From positions 1 through 25,220 of the forward strand of contig CALGGV010000319.1 of the NCBI GenBank assembly GCA_937915725.1: DNA of 25,220 bases, in the 5' to 3' direction. Shown here in pieces: positions 6,313-11,928 of this stretch. Each line of letters opens with the position of its first letter. The first letter of the stretch is position 1. Source of the DNA: an uncultured Selenomonadales bacterium. GTDB taxonomy: Bacteria; Bacillota; Negativicutes; Selenomonadales; Selenomonadaceae. Under the pieces are notes generated by a model that saw only the letters and a list, made by a program, of their open reading frames with translations, was not told the origin of the DNA and did not search any database. A program made the position numbers and the translations under genes.

Positions 6313-7260
6313 TCAAAGATAATTGCTCTGCAAATTTGCTACAGCTTGCGGCAAGCCGTTTACAATATCGTCAATAATTTCTTGTACAGATTTAATATCG
6401 TCAAGCATACCGGAAATTTGTCCAATCATAACCGAGCCGTTTTCAACGTCGCCTTCATGTGTAGCCTTGTGCAAACTTCCAACGCCGAGTTGTTCAAGTT
6501 CTTCAGGAGAGGCTCCATTTGCCTCCATTTCTAAATATGTGCGCGTCAATTTATTTGCGATAACTCGCGCAGGGTGTCCTAAAGTTCTGCCGGTTACAAC
6601 AGTTGAACGATCTTTTGCCTTAAGTACAATTTCTTTATAATTGGGGTGGGCGATACATTCTTTGCTCAAAACAAAACGAGTTCCCATTTGAATAGCGTGC
6701 GCGCCGAGTGAAAAAGCCGCCGCTAAGCCGCGACTGTCAGCAAAACCGCCCGCTGCAATTACGGGAACATCAACAGCGTCAACAACTTGCGGAATTAAAG
6801 GCATTGTACAAATTTCGCCAATGTGTCCGCCGGATTCACAGCCTTCAGCTATAACCGCGTCAACGCCGCCTTTTTCAAGTCTTTTTGCCAACGCTACACT
6901 TGCAACAACGGGGATAACTTTTGTACCAATTTCTTTTAAAGCAGGTAAATATTCGCCGGGGTTGCCAGCGCCGGTTGTAACTACAGGAACTTTTTCATCA
7001 ATTACGACTTGCATAACTTCCTTGACGAACGGCGACATTAGCATAATATTTACGCCAAAAGGTTTTTCTGTCCAACCTTTGCATTTTTTAATTTCTTTGC
7101 GTAAAACGTCCGGCGGCATGTGTCCTGCGCCAATTAAACCTAAGCCGCCCGCGTTTGATACTGCAGAGGCAAGTTCAGCAGTTCCTATCCACGCCATCCC
7201 GCCCTGAAATATCGGATATTTGATTTTCAGTAACTTACAGATTACGTTGTTTTCAAACAT
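6313..7260 (-). CDS. fabK: Enoyl-ACP reductase II (FMN-dependent)
   Basis: 315 residues, start ATG 7260 behind GGAGGAG. FabK is the flavin-dependent enoyl-ACP reductase that finishes each elongation cycle and replaces FabI in many anaerobes and streptococci. The chain matches the nitronate monooxygenase/FabK barrel: PIFQGGMAWIG near the start, GGLGLIGAG, GVNIM, AEGCESGGHIG and PVIAAGGFAD, and GAHAIQMGTRF at the phosphate-binding end. A strong promoter lies just upstream, so fabK-fabD can be made apart from plsX. FabK enzymes are typically insensitive to triclosan (family knowledge). Confidence 0.95.
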   Translation of the reverse strand: MFENNVICKLLKIKYPIFQGGMAWIGTAELASAVSNAGGLGLIGAGHMPPDVLRKEIKKCKGWTEKPFGVNIMLMSPFVKEVMQVVIDEKVPVVTTGAGNPGEYLPALKEIGTKVIPVVASVALAKRLEKGGVDAVIAEGCESGGHIGEICTMPLIPQVVDAVDVPVIAAGGFADSRGLAAAFSLGAHAIQMGTRFVLSKECIAHPNYKEIVLKAKDRSTVVTGRTLGHPARVIANKLTRTYLEMEANGASPEELEQLGVGSLHKATHEGDVENGSVMIGQISGMLDDIKSVQEIIDDIVNGLPQAVANLQSNYL

Positions 7261-7286
7261 TAAATCTTCTCCTCCTCACTAATTCT

Positions 7287-7315
7287 ATTATAACCTGCGC
7301 AAATTTATATTTCAA
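7287..7315 (-). promoter_or_regulatory. Promoter of fabK-fabD
   Basis: On the minus strand TTGAAA (7310-7315), 17 nt, then a perfect TATAAT (7287-7292). The start of transcription would fall near 7280, about 20 nt before the fabK start codon. Directly upstream of the -35 box are two direct copies of TTAGTTA on the plus strand (7318-7324 and 7329-7335), one helical turn apart, a possible regulator site. Confidence 0.75.
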
Positions 7316-7350
7316 TCTTAGTTAGGATTTAGTTATTAAATTAAAAATTT

Positions 7351-7374
7351 TTCTAGTCCCTAGCCCTTAATTCC
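7351..7374. repeat. Short 7-nt repeat array at the plsX end
   Basis: Heptamer-like units built on TCCCTAG and CCCTTAA overlap the last codons and stop of plsX. The 10-mer GTCCCTAGCC at 7356-7365 recurs exactly at 11524-11533 in another such array. Confidence 0.5.
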
Positions 7375-8366
7375 TTTTCAAGCGCGGTTTTAATATGTTC
7401 CAAAACGTTATTATGAACATAATCATTAGCAAGCCCAATAGCGTTACAAATTGCCTTAGCGTCGGAGCTGCCGTGACTAATTATGCAATAGCCGTTGACG
7501 CCTAAAAGCGGCGCGCCGCCGTATTCAGAGGCGTCCAATTTTTTTGCAAGTTCCTTCAAAGTTGGCATTAAAAGCAACGCGCCGAATTTTGCAGAAACGC
7601 CGCCTTCGTTAATCGCCTCTTTAATCAGTTTAAAAATTGTGGTTGCCAGCCCTTCGCCGAATTTTAAAACCACATTGCCCACAAATCCGTCACACACTAT
7701 CACGTCAAATTTTCCCGTCGGAATATCGCGCCCTTCAGCATTGCCGGTAAAATTTATCGTTGTCATATTTTTAAAAAGTTGCAAAGTTTCTTTTACCTGT
7801 TCATTTCCCTTAGTTTCTTCTTCGCCAATATTTAAAAGTCCAACTTCCGGATTTTTTTTGCCCAAAACGTGTTCAACATAAAGCGCGCCCATAATTCCAC
7901 TTTGCACTAAATGTTCAGGCTTGCTGTCAACATTTGCGCCGCTGTCCAAAAGTAAAGTTACACCTTTGGGAGTAGGAATAGGCGTAGCAATGGCGGGGCG
8001 TCCGATTCCTTTAATCCTTTTCAAAATTAATTGCGCCGCTGCAACTGCCGCGCCTGTGGAGCCGGCTGAAAGTACCGCGTCACATTCGCCGCTTTTTACC
8101 ATTTGCGTTGCCACCACGATTGAAGAATTTTTTTTGTTGCGCACGGCGTCTGCAGGGTGTTCGCCCATTTCGATAATTTCTTCAGTGTGTTTAATTTTTA
8201 TAGGCAAATTTTGCCAATCCGGAAATTCGCGCAGTACTTCAAGAATTTTTATTTCATTGCCGACTAAAAATATTTCGCAGGAAAATTTTTTTGCGGCGTC
8301 AACTGCGCCTTTAACAATTTCTGCGGGCGCGTTATCGCCGCCCATTGCGTCAAGTGCAATTTTCAC
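7353..8366 (-). CDS. plsX: Phosphate acyltransferase PlsX
   Basis: 337 residues from a GTG start at 8366 with AGGGAG upstream. PlsX converts acyl-ACP to acyl-phosphate, the first step of membrane phospholipid synthesis with PlsY. Family hallmarks: N-terminal IALDAMGGDNAP, LSAGSTGA (about 100-107), LLDSGANVD, and NGYCIISHGSSDA near the end. Its terminal residues RARD are coded inside a short heptamer repeat. A terminator lies between rpmF and plsX and a new promoter after plsX, so the cluster is split into separately tunable parts. Confidence 0.97.
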   Translation of the reverse strand: MKIALDAMGGDNAPAEIVKGAVDAAKKFSCEIFLVGNEIKILEVLREFPDWQNLPIKIKHTEEIIEMGEHPADAVRNKKNSSIVVATQMVKSGECDAVLSAGSTGAAVAAAQLILKRIKGIGRPAIATPIPTPKGVTLLLDSGANVDSKPEHLVQSGIMGALYVEHVLGKKNPEVGLLNIGEEETKGNEQVKETLQLFKNMTTINFTGNAEGRDIPTGKFDVIVCDGFVGNVVLKFGEGLATTIFKLIKEAINEGGVSAKFGALLLMPTLKELAKKLDASEYGGAPLLGVNGYCIISHGSSDAKAICNAIGLANDYVHNNVLEHIKTALEKELRARD

Positions 8367-8382
8367 TTTTACTACTCCCTAT

Positions 8383-8412
8383 AAAAAAAATGAGCAGGTC
8401 CAATGCCTGCCC
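8383..8412 (-). terminator. Terminator between rpmF and plsX
   Basis: On the minus strand GGGCAGG (8406-8412) pairs with CCTGCTC (8392-8398) across a 7-nt loop, followed by A and eight T. It sits 18 bp after the rpmF stop and only a few bases before the plsX ribosome binding site, leaving no room for a promoter, so plsX must depend on read-through or a promoter inside rpmF/yceD. Confidence 0.8.
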
Positions 8413-8429
8413 AACAATTTCCGTTATCC

Positions 8430-8606
8430 TCAAGCCGTTTCAATAACTTCTTTGCCGTCATAATAACCGCATTCCAAGCAAACATGGTGCGGAAGTTTTG
8501 GTTCGTGGCATCTCGGACATTTAACTAAATTCGGAGCCTCCAATTTCCAATTTGCGCGGCGTCTGTCACGTCTTGATTTACTTAATTTTCTTTTTGGTGC
8601 TGCCAA
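8430..8606 (-). CDS. rpmF: 50S ribosomal protein L32
   Basis: 58 residues starting at TTG (8604-8606) and ending at TGA (8430-8432). The beginning MAAPKRKLSKSRRDRRRANW and the zinc-type cysteines C30, C33, C43 and C46 (CPRC ... CLEC) are typical of the metal-binding form of L32. An in-frame stop two codons upstream rules out a longer start; GGTG six nt before TTG serves as the site. The order yceD-rpmF-plsX-fab is widely conserved in bacteria. Confidence 0.95.
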   Translation of the reverse strand: MAAPKRKLSKSRRDRRRANWKLEAPNLVKCPRCHEPKLPHHVCLECGYYDGKEVIETA

Positions 8607-8670
8607 GTTTCACACCGTTACTGAAAAATTTTCAAGGCAAATTAAAAATTCACTCAAGAAATTTCAATAA

Positions 8671-8688
8671 CGGAGTTCACCTCCTTAT
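8671..8688 (-). promoter_or_regulatory. Orphan strong ribosome binding site with hairpin upstream of rpmF
   Basis: On the minus strand TAAGGAGGTGAACTCC lies about 16 bp after the yceD stop. It is a near-perfect anti-SD match but no gene starts at the usual spacing; only tiny frames follow (for example TTG-AAA-TTT-CTT-GAG-TGA). GGAG can fold on CTCC with a five-base loop. It could be a leader peptide site or part of an L32-related control element. Confidence 0.45.
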
Positions 8689-8703
8689 AAAATTTTCCTA
8701 CTG

Positions 8704-9168
8704 TCAAAAATCTTTGAATTTCATTAACGGTGCAAGGCGCGGGTCAACATTAAACCTTTGGCAATTACACTCGCCTTCATTCAAGTTTTTTCCGCAGACG
8801 GGGCAAAGTCCCTTACAATCAACTTTGCAAAGATTTTTTATCGGTTGACTTGCAATTAGCGTATCTCTTACAAGATCCGTTATATCGATAAGGTCTTCAA
8901 TAATTTCCGCGCTGTCAATTTCTTCCTCAAACTCGTGAATTTGATTTTCTTTCGATAACGCTAGACATCTGTCACAATTAAATTCTTTGCAACATTTTAT
9001 TTTTCCGCGTATAATTATTCCCAAATCGTTACTCACAGTTTCGCCTGAAATTTCCAATTCGCCCAAAAATTTGCCATTATCCAAAAAATCTTCACTGCAA
9101 AATTTTTCTGCCGAAATTTTAAAATTAAAAGGCACACTTTCGCCCTTAAAAATCTGCACTTTGAGCAT
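8704..9168 (-). CDS. YceD / DUF177 family protein
   Basis: 154 residues from ATG 9168; the upstream site is poor (GGCGGTG). The family signature is present: EFNCDRCLA in the middle (about 64-72), an acidic segment, and the C-terminal GLCPVCGKNLNEGECNC with five cysteines, followed by DPRLAPL. YceD is needed for normal 23S rRNA or ribosome assembly in plants and bacteria and is nearly always placed directly before rpmF, as here. Its exact role in this organism is not known. The upstream region carries two tandem 111-bp repeats. Confidence 0.93.
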   Translation of the reverse strand: MLKVQIFKGESVPFNFKISAEKFCSEDFLDNGKFLGELEISGETVSNDLGIIIRGKIKCCKEFNCDRCLALSKENQIHEFEEEIDSAEIIEDLIDITDLVRDTLIASQPIKNLCKVDCKGLCPVCGKNLNEGECNCQRFNVDPRLAPLMKFKDF

Positions 9169-9260
9169 TTTACAACACCGCCGCTGTTATTGTCAAGAAT
9201 TACTTCAAATACTTCAACGCCGCTTGCAAATATCCTTTCAAAATTCTTTCATTATTGTAA

Positions 9261-9371
9261 ATTTTGTTACAGTTTAAAAATTACGCCACGCAGACGCGCT
9301 ATAATCGCCGACAAGCCCCCTTCAGCAACTTTTACGATATTTTATACCAAAATTAAATTTAACCCGCCTTA
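9261..9371 (+). repeat. 111-bp tandem repeat, copy A
   Basis: Identical in length to the adjoining copy B and differing at about nine positions without gaps. It opens with ATTTTGTTACAGTTT and ends with AACCCGCCTTA. No open frame is shared between copies, so it is unlikely to be coding. Confidence 0.92.
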
Positions 9372-9495
9372 ATTTTGTTACAGTTTAAAAATTAAGCCTC
9401 GTAGACGCGCTGTAATCGCCGACAAGCCCCTTTCAAAATCTTTTACGATACTTTATACCAAAATTAAATTTAACCCGCCTTAAAATCGATTTTTA
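9372..9495 (+). repeat. 111-bp tandem repeat, copy B with palindromic end
   Basis: Copy B follows copy A directly and continues into TAAAATCGATTTTTA (9481-9495), the near-palindrome that also ends copy C at 5191-5204. Copies B and C therefore share an end that copy A lost at the junction. Confidence 0.9.
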
Positions 9496-9750
9496 ATACA
9501 GCACTTGCCGCTTTAAAAATATTCGTTTACAATGTATGAAAATTTTTTATGTTTAAATGTAATTTCTTTTTTCTACAGCCTGCGCGGTTTTGCGTGCTAT
9601 TTTTTGTGAGTTAAGCGGTAGAAATTTAAAGGTAACAGCCGCGTTTTCTTTCGTTGCAGTAATTTTAATTTCCAACAAAAAACGAAGTGAGGCGGGCGAC
9701 TTTCAAATTTTTTGCTGTTTTCTGATTTTTAATTTGTGGAGGTTTTTATT

Positions 9751-10131
9751 ATGAGTAATGGAAGAATTTTTATCGGCGAAGATAAAACTTTGGTAATGCT
9801 GATTAACAAAAATTCAGCCGAAATTTCCTGCAACGGCGCGCCAATGAAAATTTTGACTGCAAACACTACCGACGCCGCGCAAGAAAAGCACGTCCCCGTA
9901 GTCGAAGTTGACGGCAACAAAATTTCTGTAAAAGTTGGAAGTGTTCCGCACCCAATGACAGAGGCGCACCTTATCGAATGGATTTACTTGCAAACGAAAT
10001 TTGGCGGACAGCATCGCTATTTGACTTTCAATGATAAACCGGAGGCAACTTTTTTCATTGCTGAAGGCGATACTCCTTTAGCCGTCTATGAATATTGCAA
10101 TTTGCACGGGCTCTGGATGACTAAAATTTAA
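9751..10131 (+). CDS. Superoxide reductase (desulfoferrodoxin family, class III-like)
   Basis: 126 residues from ATG 9751, with GGAGG eight nt upstream; an earlier GTG at 9736 overlaps that site. The SOR domain is complete: iron ligands His47, His67, His73, Cys116 and His119, and the conserved Glu45-Lys46 pair before His47 (QEKHVP). It reduces superoxide to peroxide without making oxygen, a usual defence in strict anaerobes. The N-terminal 40 residues align with the desulforedoxin domain of desulfoferrodoxin (PMKIL, NTTDAA), but only Cys27 of the four centre-I cysteines remains, so iron centre I must be absent, as in class III enzymes such as that of Treponema. Electron donor is probably rubredoxin, not present here. 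A terminator follows. Confidence 0.93.
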   Translation: MSNGRIFIGEDKTLVMLINKNSAEISCNGAPMKILTANTTDAAQEKHVPVVEVDGNKISVKVGSVPHPMTEAHLIEWIYLQTKFGGQHRYLTFNDKPEATFFIAEGDTPLAVYEYCNLHGLWMTKI

Positions 10132-10150
10132 CTTGAAAATTTTCCAACTA

Positions 10151-10261
10151 AAAAAGCCGCCCTTGTAGTGGGATAGTGCGGTAGTGTTATAGTACGATAG
10201 TAATTACTATCCAACTACTCCACTATCAAACTACCAAACTATAAAGGCGGCTGATTTTTTT
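10151..10261 (+). terminator. Bidirectional terminator with an octamer-array stem
   Basis: AGCCGCC (10155-10161) pairs with GGCGGCT (10246-10252), followed by seven T on the plus strand and a T-run on the minus strand as well, so it ends both the superoxide reductase and the porin. Between the arms lie two facing arrays of 8-nt units: RTAGTRNN five times on the left, ACTAYYMA-like units on the right, meeting at the perfect palindrome GATAGTAATTACTATC. TAGT and ACTA pair in register along the whole stem. Confidence 0.85.
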
Positions 10262-10276
10262 GTAGAAAAATATTTA

Positions 10277-11341
10277 TTAGAAGAAAATGCTTGCACGCGC
10301 AAACAAAGTTCTATCGTCTCCACCGCCAAAATATTTGCCGTGGAAATAAGCTAATTTGGTTAAAGTATTTTTATAGGGCGTCCACGTTGCGCCGACTTCA
10401 AAACCTTTTTTATTGACAAAGCTGAAAGTATCATAAGTGGGGACAATAGAAACTGTACTTGGAGCATAACGATAGGCGGCATATACGCCCCAACTTCCTT
10501 TTTCATTTCTGTTTGCGCCTTTATAAGAACCTTCGATATTGTAAGCGGTTTTATCTTTATTAGCTTTATTATTGTGAGCTACTGCGCCGAAAAGTCTCCA
10601 ATCTTCGCCAATGTTGAATCCTACGCCGCCGGCTATGATACTTGCCTTATTATCAGTGCCACCTTCTTTTAAGTAATGATAACCTATTCCGGCGTCAACT
10701 TTATCATTGAAATTGCTTGTAACTTCTGCGCCAATATAATTTCCGTCAATTATACCGCTATCCCAATGTCCGCCATTGACAATAACTTTGGTTTTATCAC
10801 CGAAAATGAATTGAACACCGCTGAAAAAGTCATCTGCAACAAGTCCTTGATCTGAATTTGTGAACAGCGGCATTTTACCGGCGTTAAGTTGGAATTTATT
10901 AAATTTAGATTCCAAATAAGCGTAAGTCATTGCCGCGTTACTTTCGCTGTCATTATCCATTCTGTAGGAGCCTGTAATACGTGATTTAACAGTAAAATGA
11001 TCGTCAATTTTAAAAGTTGGGAAAAGTCTAAGTTGAAGTTGGCTGACATCGGGAGCCTTATAGCGATTCCAAAAACGATAACGCAATTCACCGGAAATAC
11101 TAAATTTTTCCAACAAAGGATTTTTGCCTGTTCTTTCCAATTCAGTAACACGTGAATCTAATTCATTAACGTCTCTTCTGCTTGCGTTAGAATTACTTTG
11201 TTGTTCACGAATAATGCGCTCCAATTCAGCAACACGTGCGCGCAGTTGTGCAACTTCTTCATCAGTTGGAGTTGCAAAAGTTGTTGACGCTGCGCCCAAA
11301 ACTATTGCCGCCGTTAAAGCTGATGCGATTGACTTTTTCAT
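10277..11341 (-). CDS. Outer-membrane porin with coiled-coil N-terminus
   Basis: 354 residues from ATG 11341, with AAGGAGG upstream. A signal peptide (1-23, ending TTFA) is followed by a heptad-rich segment (about 26-75, EEVAQLRARVAELERII and on) and then alternating beta-strand sequence with many aromatic residues, ending in a terminal Phe (FARASIFF), the hallmark of BamA-assembled barrels. This marks a cell with an outer membrane. In Negativicutes such porins use a periplasmic coiled coil, often with an SLH domain that binds peptidoglycan; no SLH domain is visible here. It is transcribed alone from a strong promoter through a leader with a terminator-like hairpin, suggesting attenuation. 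Confidence 0.88.
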   Translation of the reverse strand: MKKSIASALTAAIVLGAASTTFATPTDEEVAQLRARVAELERIIREQQSNSNASRRDVNELDSRVTELERTGKNPLLEKFSISGELRYRFWNRYKAPDVSQLQLRLFPTFKIDDHFTVKSRITGSYRMDNDSESNAAMTYAYLESKFNKFQLNAGKMPLFTNSDQGLVADDFFSGVQFIFGDKTKVIVNGGHWDSGIIDGNYIGAEVTSNFNDKVDAGIGYHYLKEGGTDNKASIIAGGVGFNIGEDWRLFGAVAHNNKANKDKTAYNIEGSYKGANRNEKGSWGVYAAYRYAPSTVSIVPTYDTFSFVNKKGFEVGATWTPYKNTLTKLAYFHGKYFGGGDDRTLFARASIFF

Positions 11342-11376
11342 TAAAAATCCTCCTTAAAAAGTTTCGATAACCTGTA

Positions 11377-11438
11377 CAAAAAATCTTGAGGAATTTTAAT
11401 TGAGTGTCCGCGTTTCCTCAAAAATTCCCTTCAAGATT
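11377..11438 (-). terminator. Terminator-like hairpin in the porin leader (possible attenuator)
   Basis: On the minus strand the arm 11438-11421 pairs with 11397-11382 through AATCTTGA and GGAATTTT blocks, with an inner stem TTGAG/CTCAA, and is followed by six T. It lies between the porin promoter (11458-11486) and the porin start (11341). No other minus-strand gene ends here, so its role should be premature termination or mRNA stabilisation of the porin transcript. Confidence 0.75.
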
Positions 11439-11457
11439 ATTTTTTTAACCGCGTCGA

Positions 11458-11486
11458 ATATTAGCATAATTAAAAATTTTTTTCAA
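11458..11486 (-). promoter_or_regulatory. Porin promoter
   Basis: On the minus strand TTGAAA (11481-11486), 17 nt, TAATAT (11458-11463), preceded by TG one base before the -10 box (extended -10). Transcription would begin near 11451, giving a leader of about 110 nt. Confidence 0.75.
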
Positions 11487-11523
11487 GTAATTTGTTATAT
11501 TTACAGCGTGTCAAAATATCCCC

Positions 11524-11559
11524 GTCCCTAGCCTTTAGTCTTTAGCCCTTATCCCTTAA
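11524..11559. repeat. 7-nt repeat array between divergent promoters
   Basis: Five imperfect heptamers of the types CCTTTAG, TCTTTAG, CCCTTAT, CCCTTAA run up to the -35 box of the plus-strand promoter. Only the pyrimidine-rich half is present; no facing array was found. GTCCCTAGCC is shared with the array at the plsX end. Confidence 0.65.
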
Positions 11560-11563
11560 ATAT

Positions 11564-11592
11564 TTGCAATGCTAAAAAAAAAATGCTATACT
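11564..11592 (+). promoter_or_regulatory. Promoter of the 89-aa gene and alaS
   Basis: TTGCAA (11564-11569), 17 nt, TATACT (11587-11592), with TGC directly before the -10 box. The predicted leader is about 30 nt, too short for a T-box riboswitch, which often controls alaS in other Firmicutes. Confidence 0.75.
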
Positions 11593-11629
11593 GCGCGCGT
11601 ACTAAAATATTTTTTGGAGGGTGGAAATT

Positions 11630-11899
11630 ATGGCAAGTAAAATATTCGTTTTCTTTAATTGCAACGCCGAAAAAGATCCTTCGACGATGAATATCTTTTA
11701 CAACAATGTTACTTTCAAAGATACGCCAATTTCGCGCAGGAGACTTTTTCAAAAGATTAACTCCGAGAGAATCGCAGGGCGCGTCCAAATTACTGACGAA
11801 AATCTTTCAAAAATCGAAGAAATTATTATGAAGGGCAACCCTGTTGACGCCACTAACTTAATCACTTACGGTGCGGTTAAAGAACTCAAATGCCTTTAA
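11630..11899 (+). CDS. Small hypothetical protein before alaS
   Basis: 89 residues from ATG 11630, with GGAGG nine nt upstream; a GTG at 11621 in frame overlaps that site. The protein is soluble and mildly basic, without signal, membrane span or metal motif. It opens with a strand-like SKIFVFFNC, has a basic stretch ISRRRLFQKINSERIAGRVQIT in the middle and two helices after it. I do not recognise a family. It shares a promoter with alaS and ends 29 bp before it, so the two are probably expressed together. Confidence 0.8.
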   Translation: MASKIFVFFNCNAEKDPSTMNIFYNNVTFKDTPISRRRLFQKINSERIAGRVQITDENLSKIEEIIMKGNPVDATNLITYGAVKELKCL

Positions 11900-11928
11900 T
11901 CTGCAGAATTTTTTAGGAGGCTGGAAAT

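Larger units (their letters stand above)
9169..9750. other. Divergent gene-free region before the superoxide reductase
   Basis: About 580 bp between yceD (minus) and the superoxide reductase gene (plus). The left half is a tandem pair of 111-bp repeats (9261-9482 plus a palindrome). The right half (9496-9735) is AT-rich with no convincing gene; a weak TTTACA/TATGTT pair near 9528-9555 and an inverted pair TTCGTT/AACGAA were seen but no clear promoter. Confidence 0.6.
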
